This document shows positions 1 to 6,073 of a DNA stretch of 6,968 bases, one piece after another; positions within the stretch are counted from its first letter, which is position 1; each line of letters begins with the position of its first letter. Under the pieces are notes generated by a model that was given only the letters and a program-made list of their open reading frames with translations, was not told the DNA's origin and did not search any database. The translations under genes and the position numbers were made by a program. Source of the DNA: Thiohalocapsa sp. (GTDB taxonomy: Bacteria > Pseudomonadota > Gammaproteobacteria > Chromatiales > Chromatiaceae); contig NZ_JAIFKJ010000460.1 of assembly GCF_019695415.1 (NCBI RefSeq), positions 1 to 6,968 on the forward strand. Direction: 5' to 3'.

Positions 1-126
1 GCCCTCAAGGGCGCTGTGCTCTGGGGTCTGACCGAAGGTCAGCCCATCGCCGAAGCAATGGGCTATATCCCCTTGCCCGAGGCGATGATCGAACTCGCCA
101 AAGCCAAGGTCGCGGCGATTCGCTGA
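1..126 (+). CDS. pstS: Phosphate ABC transporter substrate-binding protein, PstS-like (C-terminal 41 residues only)
   Basis: The reading frame is open from the first base and ends at TGA 124-126, giving the last 41 residues of a longer protein whose start lies outside the window. The tail contains W-G-L-T-E-G-Q followed by M-G-Y-I-P-L-P-E and then a closing helix. This order, a WxLTEGQ helix and then GYxPLP, is the usual C-terminus of PstS-family periplasmic phosphate-binding proteins, which deliver phosphate to the PstCAB importer and take part in Pho signalling. The signal peptide and phosphate-binding residues would lie in the missing part, so function rests on the tail alone. Another phosphate-type solute-binding protein of the same fold is possible. 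No other pst gene is visible downstream on this side. Confidence 0.75.
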   Translation, partial: ALKGAVLWGLTEGQPIAEAMGYIPLPEAMIELAKAKVAAIR

Positions 127-179
127 GTCACGACAAAACGACAAGTAGGCCGTGGCGGCGGCATGGGACCAGAGCGGCC

Positions 180-195
180 CCGCGCGAGCGCGCGG
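180..195. repeat. GC-rich 16-bp palindrome downstream of the pstS-like gene
   Basis: Arms of 7 bp (CCGCGCG and CGCGCGG) flank a central AG. As RNA this folds as a 6-bp stem with a GAGC loop. It lies 53 bp after the pstS-like stop. No T-run follows, so it is not a classical intrinsic terminator, although it could help end or stabilise the upstream transcript. Short GC palindromes also arise by chance in DNA this rich in GC. Confidence 0.3.
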
Positions 196-284
196 CACCC
201 GGAGTTGGTGTGTGCTGACTCAACTACGCCCCGCGTGGATAGATTGCTTCACGCTGCCGCAACGGGTAGCCGGTCGCCGCCGCC

Positions 285-410
285 ATGTCCACTGAGTACA
301 TCGTCAAGAAGTACCCGAACGGGCGTCTCTACGACACCGAGCTTCGGCATTACATCAGCATCTCTGATGTGCGCGATCTGGTGATGCGCGGCATCTCCGT
401 ACGGGTTTGA
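285..410 (+). pseudogene. phaR: Truncated PHA/PHB synthesis regulator PhaR (N-terminal DNA-binding domain remnant)
   Basis: ATG 285 opens a 41-codon frame that ends at TGA 408-410. The product contains I-V-K-K-Y-P-N-G-R-L-Y-D-T-E, then Y-I-S-I-S-D-V-R-D-L-V and G-I-S-V-R-V. This is the signature start of PhaR, the repressor that binds PHB granules and controls phasin and PHB genes. In intact PhaR the domain continues with a D-A-K-T-G-E-D-L-T-like stretch and the protein runs to well over 100 residues. Here a stop falls right after the last strand of that motif. None of the three forward frames downstream, up to the next gene, resumes PhaR-like sequence, so this is not a simple frameshift. An in-frame TAG at 267-269 excludes an upstream start, and I see no good ribosome-binding site. 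I infer a decayed gene cut by deletion or rearrangement. A functional micro-protein cannot be excluded. Confidence 0.75.
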
Positions 411-500
411 GCGGACGCTTTGCCAGCGCCTCAGCGGCGCGTCGCGCGTCGCTGGCAGCCCGATCTGGACAACAGGGAGTTCATCGCCCCGCATCCAGCC

Positions 501-2336
501 ATGATCTTCGACTCCGTCGTCCTCTCGGCCCTGTTCTTCGGCCTGATCAGCGCCGCGACCCTGCCGCTGGGCGCTGCCGTCGGGGTGGTCTGGCGACCAC
601 CGGATCGCACGATGGCCGTGTTGCTGGCCTTCGGCGGCGGCGCGTTGCTCGCTGCGCTGACGATCGATCTCATTGCGCCTGGCGTGGACCGCGGGCACTT
701 CACGGATCTTGCACTCGGCGCCCTACTCGGGGGCTTTCTGTTCAAGCTCCTTGACTGGTTGGTCAACCGCAAGGGCGGTTATCTGCGCAAGCCCTCCACC
801 GCCATGACGTATTGGCGCGGTCAGGCACGCGAGCGACTCCATCGCATCCTCGTCGGCGTGCGCCGCACACAACCGATGGGAGCGCTCTCGCGAGCAGCGG
901 AGGAGCAGCTGCTCTCGATCATGCTGATCCGCGACATCCCCGCGGGCGCCTGCCTGTATCGCGCCGATGACCCGGCACACAATCTCTACATCATCGAGGA
1001 CGGCGAGGTCGAGCTGAGAGACCCGCAGCAGGGCGGCAAGGTGTTTGAGCGCCTGCGCAAGCACGATGCCTTCGGACGCATGAGCTTCGCCACTGGCCTC
1101 AGCCGCGCAACCGAGGCCTACACGGCCCGCGACACCCGCCTGCTGATCCTGCCGCGCGACGCCTTCATGGATCTGCTCGAAGACTCCGAGGAACTGCGCG
1201 CCTTGATGGCGGGGCGCATTGGAGGAGATGAGGTCGCGAGGTATTTGTGCGAGCGCCATGGCCTGAGTGCCGAGGAGGTCTCCGCCTGGCAGCAGCAGGC
1301 CCTGGCCAGCCTTGCAGCAACCGGCCATTACGACCCGCCGGTCCACAGCGAAACGGTGTCCGCGGACTTAGTCGGGCTTCTGGCGCATGAGCAGCGGCAG
1401 GGATTTTTCTCTGGCCTATCGGAGGAAGCGCTCGTTCGTGTCGCCGAGCGCCTGATTCACAAGACCGACCCGGAGGGCTACACGTTCTTCCATCGGGGGC
1501 AGCCGGCCGATCGCCTCTACCTGCTCCGCCAGGGGACGGTGTACCTGTTCGATCCGGAGGATCGCTCGCGTAAACCAACCGTGGTGCGGCCCGGTGACTC
1601 ATTCGGCGCGTTCGCGTTCCTGACCGAGGGAACGCACTCGGTCACCGCCGTCGCCCACGAGCAAACGCAGGTCTCCGTGCTGCGTCATCGCGATTTCGAG
1701 GACCTGCTCGACGAGCGTTCTGAACTGCGCCGACATCTCAGCGAGTATCTGCGACGCAACCAGGTGGTGGACTACCTCACCGGACAGCATCGGCTCGATG
1801 CACGCAGGGCGGCGCAGTGGATCGACAACGCGACCAAGAGCATCGAGGGCGGCAAGGCTTTCCCCTCGCTGGCCGAAATGACCAAGCAGGTTGCCGGGCA
1901 TGAAGGCGCTGCCATGGCCATGTTTCTCGGCATCCTGCTCGACGGCATCCCGGAGTCGTTTGTGATTGGGGCCAATGTCCTGGTGACCGGTGGGATCAGC
2001 CTTTCCCTGATCGGTGGTCTGCTGCTGGCTAACCTGCCGGAGGCACTCTCGAGCGCGGCAGGCATGAAGGAGCAAGGCATGCGCATCGGCAAAATCCTCT
2101 GGATGTGGACCAGCCTGATGCTCATCACCGGCATCGGGGCCGGCTTTGGGGCCCTGTTTCTCGAAGGTGCTCCCGACGCCGTCTTTGCGTGGATCGAAGG
2201 CATCGCCGCCGGCGCCATGCTGACAATGGTCGCCGAGACCATGCTACCCGAGGCCTTTCACAAGGGTGGCGGGGTGGTCGGCATCTCGACGCTGTCCGGC
2301 TTTCTGGCGGCGGTCTTCTTCAACACACTCGGCTAG
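501..2336 (+). CDS. ZIP-family-like membrane protein with two inserted cyclic-nucleotide-binding-type domains
   Basis: The product has 611 residues from ATG 501. The frame could extend to TTG 420, but those 27 codons are Arg-rich and unlike a membrane N-terminus, so I prefer ATG 501. An AGGGAG at 474-479 is too far away to be a clear ribosome-binding site. Three membrane segments (about 4-26, 36-58, 68-89) are followed by a soluble region of roughly 380 residues and then five more segments (about 470-495, 499-520, 531-553, 558-580, 593-610). This matches the eight-helix ZIP divalent-metal transporter layout, with the soluble part in the usual cytoplasmic loop between helices 3 and 4. That loop holds two Crp/EF-hand-free cNMP-type beta-barrels, about 130-235 and 300-410. 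ZIP-like motifs are D-G-I-P-E-S at 481-486 and N-L-P-E-A-L at 511-516. Canonical ligand residues are partly replaced in both domain types. I infer a ligand- or redox-regulated metal transporter, or a sensor built on a ZIP scaffold. Substrate is unknown. Confidence 0.8.
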   Translation: MIFDSVVLSALFFGLISAATLPLGAAVGVVWRPPDRTMAVLLAFGGGALLAALTIDLIAPGVDRGHFTDLALGALLGGFLFKLLDWLVNRKGGYLRKPSTAMTYWRGQARERLHRILVGVRRTQPMGALSRAAEEQLLSIMLIRDIPAGACLYRADDPAHNLYIIEDGEVELRDPQQGGKVFERLRKHDAFGRMSFATGLSRATEAYTARDTRLLILPRDAFMDLLEDSEELRALMAGRIGGDEVARYLCERHGLSAEEVSAWQQQALASLAATGHYDPPVHSETVSADLVGLLAHEQRQGFFSGLSEEALVRVAERLIHKTDPEGYTFFHRGQPADRLYLLRQGTVYLFDPEDRSRKPTVVRPGDSFGAFAFLTEGTHSVTAVAHEQTQVSVLRHRDFEDLLDERSELRRHLSEYLRRNQVVDYLTGQHRLDARRAAQWIDNATKSIEGGKAFPSLAEMTKQVAGHEGAAMAMFLGILLDGIPESFVIGANVLVTGGISLSLIGGLLLANLPEALSSAAGMKEQGMRIGKILWMWTSLMLITGIGAGFGALFLEGAPDAVFAWIEGIAAGAMLTMVAETMLPEAFHKGGGVVGISTLSGFLAAVFFNTLG

Positions 2337-2359
2337 CGTTCGGGGCGCCTCGGGGTAAG

Positions 2360-2399
2360 CTGGCATGCCTTCCCGCCTGCTCCCCCGCAGGCATGCCAG
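2360..2399. repeat. Inverted repeat / stem-loop after the ZIP-like gene
   Basis: Perfect 11-bp arms, CTGGCATGCCT at 2360-2370 and AGGCATGCCAG at 2389-2399, enclose an 18-nt loop. Each arm contains the 8-bp palindrome GGCATGCC. A shorter hairpin, GCCTGC 2375-2380 pairing with GCAGGC 2387-2392 around a TCCCCC loop, shares bases with the right arm, so the two folds exclude each other. The element begins 24 bp after the ZIP-like stop codon. No T-run follows on either strand, so an intrinsic terminator is doubtful. An mRNA 3' stability element or a protein-binding site is also possible. Confidence 0.55.
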
Positions 2400-2437
2400 G
2401 GCTGACGCAGGCGCACCGGAGAAGCCTTCGCTCGTCG

Positions 2438-2493
2438 CTGTCATGAAGGTATCGCACAAGGGTCACTAGCCGGTCATTTGGGGTGCCTAAACT
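2438..2493 (+). promoter_or_regulatory. Putative tandem Pho box (PhoB sites) and -10 element for the fabI-like/bdhA operon
   Basis: Four heptamers start every 11 bp: CTGTCAT at 2438, GTATCGC at 2449, GGGTCAC at 2460 and CGGTCAT at 2471. The known PhoB site is a pair of CTGTCAT/C heptamers separated by 4 bp, which gives the same 11-bp period. The first copy matches fully, the last at 6 of 7 positions, the third at 5 of 7 and the second at only 4 of 7. TAAACT at 2488-2493 begins exactly 10 nt after the last heptamer, the spacing I recall for the E. coli phoA promoter, and matches the -10 consensus at 4 of 6. No sigma-70 -35 element is seen, as is usual for PhoB-activated promoters. Transcription would start near 2500, just ahead of the ribosome-binding site. 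This is recognised by eye and untested. Confidence 0.55.
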
Positions 2494-2515
2494 GTTTCAT
2501 CCACACCAGCCGGTT

Positions 2516-2520
2516 GAGGA
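2516..2520 (+). promoter_or_regulatory. Ribosome-binding site fixing the start of the FabI-like gene
   Basis: GAGGA lies 5 nt before ATG 2526. It decides the start, because the frame is open back to TTG 2478. That earlier start would overlap the putative -10 hexamer and add 16 residues that have no counterpart in FabI proteins. Confidence 0.7.
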
Positions 2521-2525
2521 CAACA

Positions 2526-3299
2526 ATGCAAACGCCCTACCTTCCGCTCGCTGGCAAACGCGGCCTGATTCTCGGCGTCGCCAATGAGAACAGCATTGCC
2601 TGGGGCTGTGCCCAGCAAGCCCATCGGCAGGGGGCCAAGCTGGCACTCTCCTACCTCAACGACAAGGCCAAGACCTACGTCGCCCCGCTGGCCGAGCAGA
2701 TCGAGGCGCCCCTGTTCCCGTGCGATGTGACGGTACCCGGCTCCCTGGAGGGCTTCGTCGAGCAGGGCGTCGCCAGTCTCGGCGGCCTCGACTTCGCGGT
2801 GCATGCCATCGCCTGGGCACCCGCCGATGATCTGCATGGCCGGGTCACGGACAGCAGCCGCGACGGCTTCAATCAGGCGATGGCCATTTCCTGCCACACC
2901 TTCGCCGAGCTGGGCAGGCTCTGCGAGCCGCACATGACCGAGGGCGGAACCCTGGTGACCATGACCTACCATGGCGCCAATGTGGCGATCCCGCACTACG
3001 GCATGATGGGGCCGGTCAAGGCCGCGCTTGAGGGCATGGTCCGCTACATGGCGCTGGAGCTGGGCCCGAAGAAGATCCGGGTGCATGCGGTATCGCCCGG
3101 GCCGATCATGACCCGCGCCGCTTCCGGCATCGCGAGCTTCGAGGACTTGCTGAACAAGGCCAAGGAGCGAGCGCCCCTGCAGCGCCTGGTCACCCAGGAG
3201 GAAGTGGGCGCGCTGACCGCCTTTCTGGTGGGCGCCGGCGGCGCCGGCATGACCGGGCAGACGCTGTTCGTCGACGGCGGCATGCACGCGGTCGGCTGA
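2526..3299 (+). CDS. FabI-like NADH-dependent enoyl reductase (short-chain dehydrogenase superfamily)
   Basis: The 257-residue product has the full length of enoyl-ACP reductase I. This family reduces trans-2-enoyl-ACP (or a related thioester) with NAD(P)H in the cytoplasm. The N-terminal nucleotide motif G-V-A-N-E-N-S-I-A-W-G (residues 17-27) is the FabI version of the Rossmann loop. Tyr148, Tyr158 and Lys165 sit in Y-H-G-A-N-V-A-I-P-H-Y-G-M-M-G-P-V-K, the FabI active-site arrangement. P-G-P-I-M-T-R-A-A-S-G-I (191-202) is the family substrate loop, and D-G-G-M at 250-253 the usual C-terminal motif. It is the first gene of an apparent operon, 61 bp ahead of bdhA. It resembles the second FabI-like protein that, as I recall, accompanies acetate/PHB genes in rhizobia more than E. 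coli housekeeping FabI. It may therefore act on short-chain enoyl thioesters such as crotonyl, rather than in fatty acid synthesis. That role is inference. Confidence 0.82.
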   Translation: MQTPYLPLAGKRGLILGVANENSIAWGCAQQAHRQGAKLALSYLNDKAKTYVAPLAEQIEAPLFPCDVTVPGSLEGFVEQGVASLGGLDFAVHAIAWAPADDLHGRVTDSSRDGFNQAMAISCHTFAELGRLCEPHMTEGGTLVTMTYHGANVAIPHYGMMGPVKAALEGMVRYMALELGPKKIRVHAVSPGPIMTRAASGIASFEDLLNKAKERAPLQRLVTQEEVGALTAFLVGAGGAGMTGQTLFVDGGMHAVG

Positions 3300-3360
3300 C
3301 GCCCGTCGATCCTAAATCCCTCTCCCAAGTCCCTCTCTCTGCCATCCGGAGGTCGCGGCC

Positions 3361-4143
3361 ATGCGCATGCGAGACAAGGTTGCCATCGTGACGGGTGCGG
3401 CCAGCGGCATCGGCCGCGGTATCGCGCTCGCCTTTGCCCGCGAGGGCGCCAGGGTCGCCATCGCGGACCTGAACCTGGAGGGCGCGGAGGCGGTCGCCGG
3501 CGAGATTCGCGACACCGGCGGCGAGGCCATCGGCGTCGCCATGGACGTAACCGACGAAGCGCAGGTCGAGGCCGGCGTCGAGCGCGTCGCGAGCGAGCTT
3601 GGGGGCGTCCACGTCCTCGTGAGCAACGCCGGTGTGCAGATGATCGGCCCGCTGCACGAAATGCCGTTCGCGACCTGGAAGAAGATGCTCGCGATCCACC
3701 TCGACGGCGCCTTCCTGACGACCAGCGCCTGCCTCAAGCGCATGTACGCCCAGAACGAGGGCGGCTCGATCATCTACATGGGCTCGGTGCACTCCAAGGT
3801 CGCAAGCCCCCTCAAGGCGCCGTACGTGACCGCCAAGCATGGCCTGCTCGGCTTGTGCCGGGTGGTGGCCAAGGAAGGCGCTGCCCACGGGGTGCGGGCC
3901 AACGTCGTCTGCCCCGGATTCGTGCGCACGCCGCTGGTGGACAAGCAGATCCCGGAGCAGGCCGAGGAGCTCGGCATCAGCGAGGAAGCCGTCGTCAAGA
4001 CCATGATGCTCAAGGATACGGTCGACGGCGAGTTCACAACCATCGACGACGTCGCCGAGGCGACCCTTTTCCTCGCCGCACACCCGAGCAATGCCCTGAC
4101 GGGCCAGTCGCTCATCGTCAGCCACGGCTGGTGCATGGAGTAA
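3361..4143 (+). CDS. bdhA: D-3-hydroxybutyrate dehydrogenase (NAD+-dependent)
   Basis: The 260-residue SDR enzyme oxidises (R)-3-hydroxybutyrate to acetoacetate with NAD+, the step that follows PHB depolymerisation. GGAGG at 3348-3352 stands 8 nt before ATG 3361; a second ATG at 3367 is less well placed. T-G-A-A-S-G-I-G (11-18) binds the cofactor, and N-A-G is at 89-91. Ser142, Tyr155 and Lys159 form the catalytic set. His144, Lys152 and Gln196, plus Gln93, coincide or nearly coincide with substrate-binding residues described for the Pseudomonas fragi enzyme. The 3-hydroxybutyrate-specific lid (K-Q-I-P-E-Q, then L-K-D-T-V-D-G-E-F-T-T) and the C-terminal V-S-H-G-W are all present. Where classical SDRs have the fourth catalytic Asn, I read I-H-L-D-G-A-F with His113. 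I believe close relatives share this, but I cannot verify it. The stop is 10 bp before the CoA transferase, so the two are probably co-translated. Confidence 0.93.
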   Translation: MRMRDKVAIVTGAASGIGRGIALAFAREGARVAIADLNLEGAEAVAGEIRDTGGEAIGVAMDVTDEAQVEAGVERVASELGGVHVLVSNAGVQMIGPLHEMPFATWKKMLAIHLDGAFLTTSACLKRMYAQNEGGSIIYMGSVHSKVASPLKAPYVTAKHGLLGLCRVVAKEGAAHGVRANVVCPGFVRTPLVDKQIPEQAEELGISEEAVVKTMMLKDTVDGEFTTIDDVAEATLFLAAHPSNALTGQSLIVSHGWCME

Positions 4144-4147
4144 GGAG
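4142..4147 (+). promoter_or_regulatory. Ribosome-binding site overlapping the bdhA stop codon
   Basis: AAGGAG begins inside the TAA stop of bdhA (4141-4143) and sits 6 nt before ATG 4154. Ribosomes finishing bdhA would end on this site, which favours translational coupling with the CoA transferase. Confidence 0.75.
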
Positions 4148-4153
4148 CAGCAC

Positions 4154-6073
4154 ATGCAAAGCAAGATCGTTTCCGCCGACGAAGCCGTCCGCCTGGTGCA
4201 CGACGGCGACACCCTGGTGTTCTCGGGCTTCGGTGTCGTGGGGGTGCCCGACGAACTGGGTGTCGCCCTCGAGCAGCGCTTCCTCGAGACCGGTGCACCA
4301 CGTGACCTCACCCTGTTCTTCGGCGGTGGGCCCGGTGACGGCCAGGACAAGGGCGCCAATCGCCTCGCGCACGAGGGGCTTATCAAGCGCGCGATCGGCG
4401 GCCACTGGGGGCTGGTGCCGAAGATCGGCGAGCTGGCCCTCGCCGACAAGATCGAGGCCTACAACCTGCCGCTCGGCGTGATTTCCCATCTGTACCGTGA
4501 CATCGCGGCCGGTCTCCCGGGCAACCTGTCGCCCGTTGGGCTGGGAACCTTCGTCGATCCGCGTCTGGAAGGTGGTAAGGTCAATCATCGCACCGAGGAG
4601 GATCTGGTCGAGCTCACCGAGCTCGACGGGCGTGAGTTGTTGTTCTTCAAGGCGCCGAAGCCCAATGTCGCCTTCATCCGGGGCACCACGGCGGATGGCG
4701 ACGGCAACCTCGCGCTCAACCGCGAGGCACTGACTCAGGATACGCTCGCCATCGCGATGGCCACCAAGAACGCCGGTGGCCTTGTGATCGCGCAGGTGGA
4801 GTACGTCACGGAAACCGGCGCCCTGCTGCCGCGCCAGGTGCAGGTGCCGGGCATCTTGGTGGATTGCGTGGTCGTGGCCACGCCGGAGCATCACTGGCAG
4901 ACCTATGGCACGCAGTATTCGCCCGCGCTCTCTGGAGAGATGCGGGTGCCGCTCGATGCCCTGCCGCCGATGCCGCTCGACGCACGCAAGGTGATCGCAC
5001 GCCGCGCGGCCTTCGAGCTGATGCCGAACGCCGTCGTCAACCTCGGCATCGGCATGCCGGAAGGTGTGGCCAACATTGCGGCCGAGGAGCATCTCCTGCC
5101 GTATATGACACTCACCGCCGAGCCGGGGATCGTCGGCGGGGTCCCCGGCAGCGGCCTGAACTTCGGCACGTCGGTGAATGCGTCCGCGCAGCTCGACATG
5201 AACCAACAGTTCGATTTCTACGACGGCGGGGGGCTCGACCTCGCGGTGCTCGGTCTCGCTGAGTGCGACGCGCGGGGCAATATCAACGTCAGTCGCTTCG
5301 GGACCAAGCTCGCCGGCGCGGGTGGCTTCATCAACATCACCCAGAACAGCCGGATCGTCATCTTCGTCGGGACCTTCATGGCCGGCGGACTGAAGGTCGA
5401 GGTCGCCGATGGGCAGCTGAAGATCCTCAACGAGGGCAAGTATCGCAAATTCGTCGAGAAGATCGACCAGGTGACCTTCAGTGGCGAATATGCAGCGCAG
5501 AACGGCAAACGGGTGATCTACGTCACCGAGCGCTGCGTGCTGGCGCTGACCCCGGAGGGCCTGGAACTGACCGAGGTCGCCCCCGGCATCGACATCGAGC
5601 GGGATATCCTCCCCTACATGGCGTTTCGGCCGATCATGCGCGATCCACAGCCCATGGATGAGCGCATCTTCCGCCCGGAGCCCATGGGCCTGAAGGCATC
5701 GCTGCTGGCGATCTCGCTGCTTGATCGGATCTCCTATGACGCCGAGCGCAATCTGCTCTTCCTCAACTTCCAGGCGCTGAAGCTCCGCACCCCGAAAGAC
5801 GCACAGGACGTGCAGGACGCCGTGGAGCGCCGGTGTCAGGAGATCGGCAGAAAAGTCGACGTGATCGTCAACTATGACGGCTTCGAGGTCAGCGAGCCGG
5901 CGCTGGACGCCTATGCCCAGGTCGTCGAGCACATGGTTACGCACTACTACGGCAAGATCACCCGCTACACCACCAGTGCCTTCCTGCGCGACAAGCTCGG
6001 CGCCGCAATTCAGGACCGTGGCTTAGCACCACACATCTTTGAGACGCGCGCCGAGGCGGAAACGGCACTTTAG
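4154..6073 (+). CDS. Acyl-CoA:acetate/3-ketoacid CoA transferase with C-terminal extension
   Basis: The 639-residue family I CoA transferase carries the alpha-like and beta-like halves in one chain, as in SCOT and E. coli YdiF. It moves CoA from a donor such as acetyl- or succinyl-CoA to a keto or short-chain acid, here probably acetoacetate made by the adjacent BdhA. The N-terminal half has F-S-G-F-G-V-V-G-V-P (23-32) and F-F-G-G-G-P-G-D-G (55-63). The second half begins near residue 275, with N-L-G-I-G-M-P-E-G-V (296-305). The catalytic Glu is expected at Glu323 in T-A-E-P-G-I-V-G-G, followed by G-S-G-L-N-F-G. Family members such as YdiF are, from memory, about 530 residues. Residues from about 511 onward form an extra alpha/beta region of roughly 125 residues, including N-Y-D-G-F-E-V-S (573-580) and R-Y-T-T-S-A-F-L-R (604-612). 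It is the last gene of the operon. Substrate choice among acetoacetate, propionate and acetate is inferred from context. Confidence 0.88.
   Translation: MQSKIVSADEAVRLVHDGDTLVFSGFGVVGVPDELGVALEQRFLETGAPRDLTLFFGGGPGDGQDKGANRLAHEGLIKRAIGGHWGLVPKIGELALADKIEAYNLPLGVISHLYRDIAAGLPGNLSPVGLGTFVDPRLEGGKVNHRTEEDLVELTELDGRELLFFKAPKPNVAFIRGTTADGDGNLALNREALTQDTLAIAMATKNAGGLVIAQVEYVTETGALLPRQVQVPGILVDCVVVATPEHHWQTYGTQYSPALSGEMRVPLDALPPMPLDARKVIARRAAFELMPNAVVNLGIGMPEGVANIAAEEHLLPYMTLTAEPGIVGGVPGSGLNFGTSVNASAQLDMNQQFDFYDGGGLDLAVLGLAECDARGNINVSRFGTKLAGAGGFINITQNSRIVIFVGTFMAGGLKVEVADGQLKILNEGKYRKFVEKIDQVTFSGEYAAQNGKRVIYVTERCVLALTPEGLELTEVAPGIDIERDILPYMAFRPIMRDPQPMDERIFRPEPMGLKASLLAISLLDRISYDAERNLLFLNFQALKLRTPKDAQDVQDAVERRCQEIGRKVDVIVNYDGFEVSEPALDAYAQVVEHMVTHYYGKITRYTTSAFLRDKLGAAIQDRGLAPHIFETRAEAETAL

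Noticed and set aside
420..500. Extension of the ZIP-like gene to TTG 420.
   Set aside because: The added 27 residues are Arg-rich, have no ribosome-binding site and precede an ATG that starts directly with a membrane helix.
411..500. Frameshifted continuation of phaR.
   Set aside because: All three forward frames were read after the stop, and none shows the D-A-K-T-G-E-D-like or later PhaR sequence.
2478..2525. TTG 2478 as start of the FabI-like gene.
   Set aside because: It would overlap the putative -10, lacks a ribosome-binding site, and adds residues absent from the family. ATG 2526 has GAGGA at good distance.
4118..5944. Long open frame on the - strand (608 codons) opposite the CoA transferase, and a similar one at 3190-4449.
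   Set aside because: Both lie opposite genes with clear families and motifs. Their products are Arg/His/Asp-rich with no recognisable domain, as expected of a GC-rich antisense shadow.
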